Positions 33,576 to 48,500 of a stretch of DNA of 64,000 nucleotides are shown here, in pieces. The position numbers and the translations under genes are program-made. Each line of letters begins with the position of its first letter. Positions within the stretch are counted from its first letter, which is position 1. The stretch is from Antedon mediterranea (Eukaryota; Echinodermata; Crinoidea; Comatulida; Antedonidae). The stretch spans positions 6,597,001 to 6,661,000 of the forward strand of contig NC_092670.1 of the NCBI RefSeq assembly GCF_964355755.1. Direction: 5' to 3'. The notes beneath the pieces are model-generated. The model saw nothing but the letters and a program-made list of their open reading frames with translations, was not told the DNA's origin and ran no database searches.

Positions 33576-36500
33576 GTGAGTTTTTTCTTCCTAGTTAGAC
33601 TTTAATCAATATCTTGATCTGGTCCTGAGCATTTTAATGTTTGTAGTCATGTTCCAGAACACTTTATAATGTTTTGTAAACAAACATTTCTAATGCAAGC
33701 CAATGAACAAAAGTAGTTAGTTTTCATGGCGGTCACCTATGTTAAGTCAAACAAACCTTTATTTTTAGTGAGTCAAAATGTCAAAATGTAATAACATGTA
33801 ACCGTTCTACACGTAACACGAAAGAAATACAGCATCGACTTAGTGTTTGGAGTTGATGGCTGCAGACAGATAATATAGAGAGTTCAAATGAAATAGTTGG
33901 CTTATATATACTATCATTCCTATTAACGTTGGAATAAAAATAAAATAATAAACTTAGTTTTTTAAAAACTGGTAGTGGTCGAGCCTGATCTTCCCTTTTT
34001 GGTATAGTAACTCAGTTTGAAGTTAGGCACTTTATTGATTCCCTCGACTGGCTGTGGATAATAACACACAGATTAAAAAACTTGGGGAATCTTCAACCTG
34101 AATTGAATAGATTTGAAGTTAAGTTGTATCTAAATCTGAAATATCTGAATTTGTTTAGCAAGGAATAAGTTTAAATACAATTTATTTCGGAACGTACAAG
34201 GAGGACCTGCCTGCACTTAATAGGTTGAGAGTTAAGTCAAGTCAAGTCAAATAAATTTATTGTCATATAAAAACATTTACATTGAAATGAATTGAATGGT
34301 TTCGGCTAACAACAAATAAATATTACTTAAACTACATTATTTATTGAAATTCTTGATTTTCGTAAAAACTAAACCTACTCTGTTTCACACTGTCTCAGAT
34401 GATTAATAACATTTTAAAGTATACTATTTATTGTTTGTCAGGGCCCGTATAGGAGGAGGTGAGGAGGCGGAGTTCATTTAAGGGAGGTGCTTATTCGAGG
34501 ATACGTTTAATTTTTTAGTTGTAATAATAGGGTAACATTTATAATCAAATAGAATCCTCTAATAGATATGAAATTGGTAAAAAGAATAACAAATGCTTGG
34601 TAAATTGTAAATAACAGTCCGATGAATTCTATAGTATAATTGTGTTATAAATATAATACAATATTGTGTTTTTGTTGTGTGTATAAATGTGGATGGGCGG
34701 TTCTAAGTGATATTTTATTGGAGAGGTGTTGGCTGTTTATTCAAATAAATACCATCCTAATTGGTATAATTAAAACATTATTTAGTTAGTTAGAAACTAA
34801 CTTCCGCGGGACAGTGAGCCGTTTCGTTTCGGCCTAAGAAAGAAGACGTTAAACGGCTTGTAATGGGGGAGGGGCGTACGCGCGAAAGAGGAGTGGGTTT
34901 GGGACGGGGTGGGTTTGGGAGTGGGTGTCCCCCCCCCCATCGTGTCCCCCTTCCGAGCCTCAGAAAATTTTGAAAAAAATAGATGCTTACACACTGTTTA
35001 ATAGGCTAGAGCAACTGTTTCCATTACATTTAATAACAATGTCACATAATGTAAATTTAAATAAATCCTTCCTGTAATTTAGTTTACAATTATTGCCGTA
35101 ATCGCCGTGTCTATAACACAAATCAATAAAATGCCAAATACGCCACACACGTTTTTTCGGCCGTGTACATAGAACAAGACATTTCATGTTTATGTCATGC
35201 CTATGAAATAATAATAAAAAAAGAACATCATGTTTCTCGTATTTTTTATCGTTTATACTGCATACCATTATATAAAAAACCTTCATACCCGGGAAAAAAG
35301 TTCACGATATTACACTCTACTCTGTACAGGGGTGTAAATATACAGGTCCACGCTAACGCTTGCACACGGACCAGGGCGGAAAAGGGTGTATATTTGGAGA
35401 GTGATGACGTCAGCATTCACACGAGGAGCGCGCTAAGACAACGTGATGCTGGTAGTGGGAGCATGCATGTGTTTTGAAAATAACTCAGTTGTGTGTATTT
35501 TCCGAAGATTTTAAATCGCGTTTTCTTTTTAAACTCTTGAATTCATAAATAGTAATTAAACTCTTACCTATTTCACTATGTAGGCCTATTTACAGAACTA
35601 TAGCTCTAGCCTAGTCTTCTTAATTAAAATAGTTAAGTGCGTCGAATCCGCGTCTAGCGACGGTCGCGGGTTTGGTGCATCTTTTTTTCCTTTAGAATTA
35701 AAGTGGGTGGCTAGCCACCCTATTCACCCCCCTAGATCGAGATTTATGCGCGAAAAGAAACGTGACCATACCCTGTTTTATGGTTAGGGCCAACCGCTTC
35801 TTTTTTCCCAATCGAACCCCCACCCAAACCCCTTTAATCGACAGCGAACATAATACGCGGTACACCAACCGTGAGAACCTAACTCGTACCTTTATCCCTG
35901 TATGAATGTACGTCGATGCGTAGTTGCAAATGAATTTCCGATTTTCGCCTGGAATCTGAAAAATACACATTTTGGTTTCATTTTGTTTAGCCCTTCCACT
36001 GTACCTTCACATGCGCGGTCCGAAAAAAAAAAAAAAAACTTAAATGGCTATCGCCATCAACTGCAAATTTAAAACCTGGAAATTGCAAGGTGATGACTCA
36101 ACGTGAACCCGGAAATGACTTCTACCACGTACGATTGAAAATTTACCGATGAAATCAGAAATGTTGTTTTAAAACATTTTATAATATCTTCCTAAGATAG
36201 AAATATGCAACAATATCGTAATAGTGAGAACTAATGTTATCAAATCTACGTTTCGCAGTACATCTGAGATAGATGAGGTAGGTAACCTAGACGGACATTT
36301 GTCCCAAAGTTTTTCCATTACAGTAGTGGTCTGGTACCAAAAAGCAGATTGTTCTTCATTTTCTCTTACTTTCTTTGTGTTAATTTTGTTTTTCCTTTTT
36401 TTGTTATTAGATAATGAACGTTCAATTATTGACTGCCCCACAAATGTCACTTCAAATAATTACATCGGAGGAGTATCTGGACTAATAAATATCCAAACAG

Positions 36501-39500
36501 ACCAAAAAAGTCCAAATGCAACAGTCACGTGGGATCCTCCTGTGACAAGTGGCAATGGAACAGTGACTGTGGTGTCATCACCATATGAGTCTGGTGACAT
36601 GATTCCAATTGGAACTCACACAATCACCTTTACAGCAACTGATCTCTTTGGCAATAATGGAACATGTGACTTTGTTATCAAGGTGGAAGGTAAATTATTA
36701 AAAACCTATAAAAGTATTTATCGTAATATAGAACAAAAATAGTAATACAAGATAAACTAAACATCAATTATAAATGTGATTAAACCACGATAATACAGTT
36801 TTTTTTATAACCTAATAACAATGTTACTATGTAAAAACTAAATGGAAAAATAACATATAACATTAATCTACAGACAGAAAGTTATAAAATTATGTCATTA
36901 AACGCTTCTGTTTTCCATACTTCAGGAAGTATTGGCCGGCCGGCAGCCTTGTTCGTTTAAAGGCCTTTAATTAAGAACTATTTTGAGTTCAGCTTCTGTG
37001 AAGTTTCCTAGTTTTATTTGGAGGTTTTCTTCTATGATCGTTTTTATTGGTTCGTCTGACACTGTAGGAGTTTTGCCAAGGAGATTAGAGAAATATGTCT
37101 TCCATTTATCAAGGCGTTCCTGTTGACTATCTGCTTTGAGTTTTGCTTTATTTGATTTCTTTCTTCCACTAATGTCGTTTATTATTTTCCAAACCAGGGA
37201 GGATTGTCTATTTGCATGGGCATTGTTTATATCGTCGATTCTATCTTGGACATATTTAGATTGTTCAGATTCGTAAGTGTCAACAAGGTCTTTTTGAGCA
37301 TCAGCAAAAGACTTTTCGCTATCCCTCGTCGGGAAGGCGTTTTTTCTGATAGTGGCAGATAGTGTCTCGAGTATTTTGGTTGGATAGAGCTGACCAGTCG
37401 TAAGATAGTGATGTTGATTTTGTTGCTTTGTTAGCTAAGACTAAGGCGTATTTTTGTTGAAACAATCCTGTGATCTGAGCTCACTCCTTCAAACGTATTA
37501 TATGCCTCACTATTGACGATGCTGTTAATCCATTTCTTATTTACAAGCATATAATCGAGTTGGGCTTTCATTCCGTGAGGGTATGTATGTGTCCACAGCT
37601 TTGATGGTTTCTTTTGGAAATTGGTGTTTAGACTGATGAGATCATTTTCATCGGCGAAGTCTTGTAGATATTGACCGTTTCGATTTGTTTCATAGTGGTA
37701 AGTAAACAGATGATTTTCTTTTCCAAGTTGTACATTCATAACACCTCCCATTACCAAAACATTATGTTTAGGGATATTTCGAACAAGTGAAGAGAGGGCT
37801 TTGTAAAAGTCCTCAACATCATCCTCAAGGCTAGTGTTGGTTGGACTGTAGCACGAAATAACGGTTGTTGCAGGATTTCCGTTAAAAGAAGCAATGATTA
37901 TTCGAGGGAGGATCATTTCGATATTACTCAAAGATCTCTGGGCGTTGGGACTTAGAAGGATTCCAACACCACCGATGGAAGCAGTCATATTGTTCTTCCA
38001 AGCAGAAGCTGAGATAAATGTCCAGCCTTTGCCAACATCGTGGTTTTTAAGTGTCAAGTCATCGTGAAAGAAGCGGTGTTCCTGTATGCAGAAAATTTCG
38101 ATGTGAAAAGAATTGCAGAGGCAACGAGTTCATGAAGTTGATTTATGGTGTTCAGAGTTCGAACGTTGAACTTTGAGAAGGTTGTCGTCCTCTTACATTT
38201 TATAAAGTGTTATTGTGACTTTGTAGTTGATTTTTCGAGCACTGAGTCAAAGTCGTACCATCAGTAGAACGCGCCCCCTGGTAACCCGCGCGACTGGGGA
38301 TGCGGTATGTTGTGGGGTTTCGAGTACGAGTCATCATATTACTTTCGGTGGCTATGTACTACTAGGATACGCCAGGTCTCTAGCAGTGCAGTACTTCCTT
38401 TACAAAGTTGTTTTGCCTTTGCCGTTGTGCATGAAGCATCCGCCGCCAACGCAAAATGGAAACTTGGCCAGAATAACTATTTGTTGTTATCTACCAAAAG
38501 AATCCAACCATCATCCTGCGGCCAATGACTTCACCTTAACCCTGACAGGGCAGCTGCCGGGTGCTACGCCTTGCTGAAGGGCAACCCGTGATTTTCTCCG
38601 GGACTGCTTATCTTATATTCGCAGCTAACCTCCATATCTGAAGTCCGTAATCCCCAATCGGCAACATGGGGACCCGGTGGATGGGAGTCTTCTCCGCACC
38701 ACAAATAATAATATGTTAATATGTCTATTTTGTGCCTTATAGTATATCCATATAATACTGTATATATCTACAGTGTAGCATAGTTGAAATTACTGGACCC
38801 ACCTTTTATTCAAATTGTTTAAAGAACAGTTTCGGAAGATAATTGTTTAGCAACAACACATTAAAATGTTTAAGGAATGATGATACATAGTATCTAGATG
38901 CGCGCTCTTTTAAATGTGATGAACTATGACGTAAAAGATGAAAATCCGACTTTTTTTTTATTAAACTGGCCATATGATGACGTCACAACATCCGATTGGT
39001 AAAATGTTTACATGAATTCTACAATTCAACAGCTTCCAGAAGACTATCACTTTTTATTCTGACAAGTTAAAACATGTTGAAATTTAATGTAAAGATGAAA
39101 ATAAGTGATCCACGTTATTCAATGCTAGTATTTAAGCATATATCCACAAACTTTATTAAGATTAGGCCTATATGTTTAAGAATATTTGCTACATTTTGTA
39201 TTCTCTCTTATAAGATTGATATGATTTATGCTACGGTAGACCTAAGGTAAAATAAGCTTTCGTCACTGACATGAACATCCTAAATTTAATTGTAGATGCA
39301 ACAGCAGAATTACAATCAGAGACTACTAACTCAACGATGGAAAATGGTAAGTACAATCTTACAGCATTTGTATATTTCATAAATTAATCACATTAGTGTA
39401 ATGATTTTCAATAGAGAGGTTTCGCAATCTTACGAATACGATAACGAAAACGGATACGTCACGCACACGTATTCGTTTTCGTAAGCCATAAAAAAATCTG

Positions 39501-42500
39501 TTTCGCATGGCAACGAAATATTGAGGCGCGTCCAAAATATGACTGCGGTAAATTTGAGCGAAGCGCAGGTACGTGTTGCTTGGTGCTTGGCTGCCTAGGC
39601 CTAGCGTAACATCAAAGCGAGTGAGGACTTTAAAAACTGTTATTTATCTAAATTGACCTGGCATTTTAGTAAATTACTTAGTAAATTACTTTCAATAAAT
39701 CTATAATTATATTATAATCATGAATCATTCCTAATTCAAATGCAAAATGTACAAAATAGATCAAAAACTATACTCGTTTTGTAGTTACGAATATGACTGG
39801 TGATATTCGTCAACACGAATACGCTTTACAAATATGAAATGGGGATCAGCTCAAAAGTTTCACAAATGTATGACGTATCCGTTTTCGTTATCGTATTCGT
39901 AAGGTTGCGAAACCTCCCTATTGTGTGTTAATAGGGAGGTTTTGCAACACTACGAATACGATAACGGAAACGGAAACGTCACGCACACGTATTCGTTTTC
40001 GTAGGCCAGTAAAAATCTGTTTCGCATGGCAACGAATATTGAGGGCGCCGTTCAAATATTATGACTGCGGTAAATTTGAACGAAGCGCATGTACATGTTT
40101 CTTGACTGCCTAGGCCTAGCGTAACATCAAAGCGTAGTAGTTACAAATATGACTACTGATATTCGTCAACACGAAAACGCTTTACGAATATGAAATGGGG
40201 ATCAGCTCAAAAGTTTCACAAATATATGACGTATCCGTTTTTGTTATCGTATTCGTAAGCTTGCGAAACCTCCCTAATAACATTACCAAACGTATATATA
40301 AACTTTCTATACCATTAAGTAAACATTTTAGAAGTTAACAACCGATTTACCGAAATGTGTCTTTTATATATTGATACGTTTCTATTTGAAGGTAGCTGTG
40401 TAGGCAAATGTGGTAGGTGGGACAAAAACTGTTATTGTGATAACGCCTGTGAAGGACTTAACGACTGTTGTCCGGACTATTTATTGCTGTGTCAAAGTAA
40501 GTATTTACATTTATATATCCTTATATAATGTAATATGTAAATTCTTTTATTAAATTTCAAACCGCCTGGTCATATAGTGAAAATTAATTAATTATTCAAT
40601 TTGAAACGATAAGAAAACTACAGTTTCTATATATAAATTTACGTAAGGGCAAAATTCGGTAAATCGCGCCTTACTTCTAGAATGTTTACTCGATGGTATA
40701 TAAAGTTGGTTCGTACTTTCGGTACTGATTTTAAGCACCTGATGAAACCCTGTTTACTAATTGAATTAAGTTAGATAATTAGTTATTGACGATTAAAACG
40801 AATTTAGGTTCAACGATTTGCCCCAAATAGGGGTGTTTTCCGATCGTGGTATACACTGTCTAATGGATGTCCATCTTGAAAAATACCCGCCACATAAATG
40901 CGAGGAGGCTTCGCATTTTTCCTATTTTGGAATTTGTGTTTTGTATGTAACATTAGGGTTGAGGGATGGGAAAGTGGATAGGTGCAAAGAGGAACAAATT
41001 TTAAATATATTCTTTATCCACTCAGTAACGAAATATTTTTTTCATGTTTTATAGGCCTATAAATAATATACCTCTAAATACAGTAAAACATTTGCGATTT
41101 AATACTTTGTTAAAACTGTCACATCGATTGAAATATTAAAGTCACGATACACCACTACGACGTTTATATTTTTGGTAGTTATGAATTAATACAAACGTTG
41201 AGAAGGAACTGTCAGTATAAAGTTTATTTGTATATAATAATGTGTTTATATATTTAACAGTAGAGCCTATCCACAATCTCATTAATAAGTTTATTTGTAA
41301 ATATTTTTATATTACATCTAACAGTACGAACATTCACAGTAAGAAATGTTCGATTCAAATGAGGACCAAAAATAGTATTTACAGTATTGTTCAAGTTTAT
41401 TCTCAAAGGGCCCATATATTTACCTACCGTATGTGTTAAACCAAGGGCTCATAAATTTACCTACTTGTGTTAAACCAAACTCTACCAGACTGAGAGATTG
41501 GGATGTTCCATTCATCGCAATCAATACATTTGTATAATCGTATATTAAATCTATCAAAATAGTATTTTTTAAAGAAAATCGGCCTGTCTTCAACATTATG
41601 ATGCTGTACTCTAGCTGTTCAACCGGTTTTCAGCTATTAAAAACAATTATCGTAGGAGGAGATAGGAAAATGCGAAGCCTCCTCGCATTTTTGTGGCGGG
41701 TATTTTTCAAGATGGACATCCATTAGACAGTGTATACCACGATCGGAAAACACCCCTATTTGGGGCAAATCGTTGAACCTAAATTCGTGTTAATCGTCAA
41801 TAACTAATTATCTAACTCAATTTAATTAGTAAACAGGGTTACATCAGGTGGTTAAAATTAGTACCAAAAGTACGAACCAACTTTATATACCATCGAGTAA
41901 ACATTCTAGAAGTAACGCGCGATTTACCAAATTTTGCCCTTACGTAAATTTATATATAGATGTCCCTTGCTAAAAACTGGATATAATATGGACAACTCAT
42001 TACTAATTAAATTATTATATGTTAGATTAAATAAATAAATATGAAATCAATTTACATTAAAATGTAATCGATTGTCTTATTAAATATAAGTAAATTGTTG
42101 AGACCTAAATAATTACTTTTTTAATTTTCAAACATACCTTAATAATAATCGACTACGATAGGTGATAAGTCAACTTAAAGTCACATTCATGTTTTTTTAA
42201 ATACTGAAACCTTTTGAAGTATAGTAGGTTGGTTTAATGCTATTCTTAATCTAATCATGAAGATTAGTAGTTGTTTTTTCCCGTAGATTATTTTGCTTAC
42301 CACATTTGTTGTTTATCACCCTTTTTTACTTTAGATATTTCTTTGGGGACAGAAATAGTAACTAAATGGGTTACCATAACCGGTAAGTTTAATTGTCTTT
42401 AACGTCATATCAAAATGCTAGTATTTAAGCATATATCCACAAACTATTAAGATTAGGCCTATGTTTAAGAATATTGTTACATTTTGTATTCTCTCTTGTA

Positions 42501-45500
42501 AGATTGATATAATTTTTGCTACGGTAGACCTACAATAAAATAAGTTTTCGTCACTCACTTGATATCATAAATGTAATTGTAGATGCAACAGCGGACTTTC
42601 AAAGAGAGAGTAGTATGTCAACGATAGTAAATGGTAGGTACAATCATGTACCATGACATTTTAAACATTAAAAATGTATTATATTTAATAAAGTATCTAT
42701 ATATTAATTCTACTAAAGTGGTCGCTGAATGGCACGTGCTCAAATTTTGCACACTAATGTTTCTTAATGGGCCGCACATGATAGGCTATATCACTTTCCC
42801 AAAAATGTTAAGGACAAACACTAAAAAAGGCCAAAAAATAGCAGAGGCCATGTTTCGCGAGTTTTTACGTTACGTATCAACTGCGCAACCTTATCTGTTA
42901 TGTACCGCAATGGCCGGATCTACAAATACCGTGCCTCCAAATTAAAACAGTGGTTAGTCTCGGCAGCCGCCGCCGGACAACCGTATCGACTCATCGCATC
43001 GTTAGAATTGCACGTAGCTCTCTATACAGTTCTAAATGTAAATAACAGAGACATACAATTATAGTGTTACTTATTAAAATAGTGAACATAAAATAAATAT
43101 TTACAAATAGAAACGTAAAATCATTGTATAAGTCAAGGTATTAGTTTATGTCTAAAATAAGATTTACTTGATTCAACAGCTTGTTTTGAAAATATTTATT
43201 TAAACAAAAGCGAGGTTGTAAACCTAACATCTCCAAATTATCCTTTGAACCACGATGACAACCACAACTGTGAATGGATTGTGTATAGTCCGAAAAATAC
43301 AGGAATTCTACTCACCTTTTATGACATAGACCTAGAGAGATGCTGTGACTTTTTGACGATCACTTATGTTGACGCCATCGATAACATGGAAGTGACGGAA
43401 ATTTTCACTGGAAGAAGTATTAACACAACTATTCGAGCTAAAGAAAATGTGAAGATAAGATTTCAAACAGATTTTTCAATTGTGAATAGAGGGTTTGCTC
43501 TAGAACTTGAAGTCATTGAACTATTAGGTTAGTATTCTATACCTTTTTACACAGTGTAATAATTTAAAGTTATGGACAACTCATTACTAATTAAATTATT
43601 ATATGTTAGATTAAATAAATATAAACAACTATGAAATCAACTTACATTAAGTTTAATCGATTGTCTTATTCAATATAAGTAAATTGTTGTTGTTTTGAAG
43701 TATAGTAGGTTGGTTTAATGCTATTCTTAATATAATCATGAAGATTAGTAGTTGTTTTTTCCCGTAGATTATCTTACTTACTACATTTGTTGTTTATCAC
43801 CGTTTTTACTTTAGAAATTTCTTTGGGCACAGAAATAGTAACTGAATGGGTTACCATAACCGGTAAGATTAATTGTCTTTAACGTTATATAAAAATGCTA
43901 GTATTTAAGTCCACACACTTTATTAAGATTAGGCCTATGTTTAAGAATATTTGCTACATTTTGTATTCTCTCTTGTAAGATTGATATGGTTTATGCTACA
44001 GTAGACCTAAAGTAAAATAAGCTTTCATCACTGACTAAATTTATTTGTAGATGCAAAAGCAGGTTTACAATCAGAGACTACTAACTCAACGATGGTAAAT
44101 GGTAAGTACAATCTTACAGCATTTGTATATTTCATAAATTAATCACATTAGTGTAATTGTTTTTATTGTGTGTTAAAATCATTATCAAACGTATACCATT
44201 AAGTAAACATTTTAGAAGTTAACAACCGATTTACCGAAATGTGTCCATTTTATATTGATACGTTTCTATTTGAAGGTAGTTGTTTAGGCAAATGTGGTAG
44301 GTGGGACAAAAACTGTTATTGCGATAACATCTGTGAAGAACTTACTGACTGTTGTCCGGACTATCTATTGCTGTGTCAAAGTAAGATTTAAATTGTTCAA
44401 ACAATTTTCTAATTTTAAATTACTTGTAATTGCTCGGTACCGTACCGTTTATATCTAAACTATAGTTATTATTTATATATCGTTATATAATGTAATATAT
44501 AAATTATTTTATTAAATTTTAAACCGTCCGGTGATATAGTGAATATTAATTAATTATTCAATTTGAAAAGATAAGAAAACTACAGTTTTAATATAATTAT
44601 GTTAACGTCCCTTGCTAAAAACTAGATATAATATGGACAACTCATTACTAATTAAATTATTATATGTTAGATTAAATAAATTTAAACAAATATGAAATCA
44701 ATTTACATTAAAATGTAATCGATTGTCTTATTAAATATAAGTAAATTGTTGAGACCTAGATAATTACTATTTTAATTTTCAAACATACCTTAATAATAAT
44801 CGACTACGATAGGTGGTAAGTCAACTTAAAGTCACATCCATGTTTTTTTAAATACTGAAACCTTTTGAAGTATAGTAGGTTGGTTTAATGCTATTTCTTA
44901 ATCTAATCATGAAGATTAGTAGTTGTTTTTTCCCGTAGATTATTTTTCTTACTACATTTGTTGTTTATCACCCTTTTGACTTTAGATATTTCTTTGGGGA
45001 CAGAAATAGTAACTAAATGGGTTACCATAACCGGTAAGTTTAATTGTCTTTAACGTTATATAAAAATGCTAGTATTTAAGCATATATCCACAAACTATTA
45101 AGATTAGGCCTATGTTTAAGAATATTGTTACATTTTGTATTCTCTCTTGTAAGATTTATATAATTTTTGCTACGGTAGACCTACAATAAAATAAGTTTTC
45201 GTCACTCACTTGATATCATAAATGTATTTGTAGATGCAACAGCGGACTTTCAAAGAGAGAGTAGTATGTCAACGATAGTAAATGGTAGGTACAATCATGT
45301 ACCATGACATTTTAAACATTAAAAATGTATTATATTTAATAAAGTATCTATATATTAATTCTACTAAAGTGGTCGCTGAATGGCACGTGCTCAAATTTTG
45401 CACACTAATGTTTCTTAATGGGCCGCACATGATAGGCTATATCACTTTCCTAAAAATGTTAAGGACAAACACTAAAAAAGGCCGAAAAATAACAGAGGCC

Positions 45501-48500
45501 ATGTTTCGCGAGTTTTTACGTTACGTATCAACTGCGCAACCTTATCTGTTGTGTACCGCAATGGCCGGATCTACAGATACCGTGCCTCCAAATTAAAACA
45601 GTGTTTAGTCTCGGCAGCCGCCGCCGGACAACCGTATCGACTCATCGCATCGTTAGAATTGCACGTATCTCTCTATACAGTTCTAAATGTAAATAACAGA
45701 GACATACAATTATAGTATTACTTATTAAAATCGTGAACATAAAATAAATATTTACAAATAGAAACGTAAAATCATTGTATAAGTCAAGGTATTAGTTTAT
45801 GTCTAAAATAAGATTTACTTGATTCAACAGCTTGTTTTGAAAATATTTATTTAACCAAAAGCGAGGTTGTAAACATAACATCTCCAAATTATCCTTTGAA
45901 CCACGATGACAACCACAACTGTGAATGGATTGTGTATAGTCCGAAAAATACAGGAATTCTACTCACCTTTTATGACATAGACCTAGAGAGATGCTGTGAC
46001 TTTTTGACGATCACTTATGTTGACGCCATCGATAACATGGAAGTGACGGAAATTTTCACTGGAAGAAGTATTAACACAACTATTCGAGCTAAAGAAAATG
46101 TGAAGATAAGATTTCAAACAGATTTTTCAATTGTGAATAGAGGGTTTGCTCTAGAACTTGAAGTCATTGAACTATTAGGTTAGTATTCTATACCTTTTTA
46201 CACAGTGTAATAATTTAAAGTTATGGACAACTCATTACTAATTAAATTATTATATGTTAGATTAAATAAATATAAACAACTATGAAATCAACTTACATTA
46301 AGTTTAATCGATTGTCTTATTAAATATAAGTAAATTGTTGAGGCCTAAATAATTACTATTTTAATTTTCAAACATACCTTAATAATAATCGACTACGATA
46401 GGTGGTAAGTCAACTTAAAGTCAAATCCATGTTTTTTTAATACTAAAACCTTTTGAAGTATAGTAGGTTGGTTTAATGCTATTCTTAATCTAATCATGAA
46501 GATTAGTAGTTGTTTTTTCCCGTAGGTTATTTTGATTACTACATTTGTTGTTTATCACCTTTTTTACTTTAGATATTTCTTTGGGCACAGAAATAGTAAC
46601 TGAATGGGTTACCATAACCGGTAAGATTAATTGTCTTTAACGTTATATAAAAATGCTAGTATTTAATTTCACAAACTTTATTAAGATTAGGCCTATGTTT
46701 AAGAATATTTGCTACATTTTGTATTCTCTCTTGTAAGATTGATATGGTTTATGCTACAGTAGACCTAAAGTAAAATAAGCTTTCATCACTGACTAAATTT
46801 ATTTGTAGATGCAAAAGCAGATTTACAATCAGAGACTACTAACTCAACGATGGTAAATGGTAAGTACAATCTTACAGCATTTGTATATTTCATAAATTAA
46901 TCACATTAGTGTAATTGTTTTTATTGTGTGTTAAAATCATTATCAAACGTATACCATTAAGTAAACATTTTAGAAGTTAACAACCGATTTACCGAAATGT
47001 GTCCATTTTATATTGATACGTTTCTATTTGAAGGTAGTTGTTTAGGCAAATGTGGTAGGTGGGACAAAAACTGTTATTGTGATAACATCTGTGAAGAACT
47101 TACTGACTGTTGTCCGGACTATCTATTGCTGTGTCAAAGTAAGATTTAAATTGTTCAAACAATTTTCTAATTTTAAATTACTTGTAATTGCCCGGTACCG
47201 TACCGTTTATATCTAAACTATAGTTATTATTTATATATCGTTATATAATGTAATATATAAATTATTTTATTAAATTTTAAACCGTCCGGTGATATAGTGA
47301 ATATTAATTAATTATTCAATTTGAAACGATAAGAAAACTACAGTTTTAATATAATTATGTTAACGTCCCTTGCTAAAAACTGGATATAATAATAGACAAC
47401 TCATTACTAATTAAATTATTATGTGTTAGATTAAATAAATATAAACAAATATGAAATCAATTTACATTAAGTTTAATCGATTGTCTATAAGTAAATTGTT
47501 TAAATAATTACTATTTTAATTTTCTAATGGAATTACAAACATACCATAATAATATATCGACTACGATAGGTGGTAAGTCAACTTAAAGTCAAATCCATGT
47601 TTTTTTAATATTGAAACCTTTTGAAGTATAGTAGGTTGGTTTAATGCTATTCTTAATCTAATCATGAAGATTAGTAGTTGTTTTTTCCCGTAGATTATTT
47701 TTCTTACTACATTTGTTGTTTATCACCTTTTTTACTTTAGATATTTCTTTGGGCACAGAAATAGTAACTGAATGGGTTACCATAACCGGTAAGTTTAATT
47801 GTCTTTAACGTCATTTCAAAATGCTAGTGTTTAAGCATATATCCACAAAATGTATTAAAATTAGGCCTATGTTTAAGAATTTTATATTCTCTCTTGTAAG
47901 ATTGATATAATTTTTGCTACGGTAGACCTAAAGTAAAATAACATCACTTACATGATATCATAAATTTAATTGTAGATGCAACAACGGACTTTCAAAAAGA
48001 GAGTAGTATCTCAACGATAGTAAATGGTAGGTACAATCATACAGCATGAAATTTTAAACATTTCTTTAAAAATGTATTTTATTTAATAAAGTATCTATAT
48101 ATTAATGTTATTGTTTTAGACCAAAATGAGGGAACAATCAAAGAGAGTATATAATTAAAAACCAGATACAATGGTACAATACAACTACAATCTAAATAAG
48201 TTAAAGTATAAAGTTAACTTATTGTGATTACATTACTAGAAATGCGACTGATTATTTTAGCAATATACTATAACAATTTAATCAGCTTCATTACACAACA
48301 TAGAGATGCACCGAAAAGCTATAAAAAAACAGGTGTAACTAGCCTAATACTACTACTACCAATAATTAGCAATATCCACATAAGCTTACAGCTATATATT
48401 ATTTTTAATTATTGCTTAATCAGTAACAAATCTTGTCTTATTACCTCACCAGATTGTGTTGAAAATATTTATCTAAACAGTAATGATGTTATCAACATAA

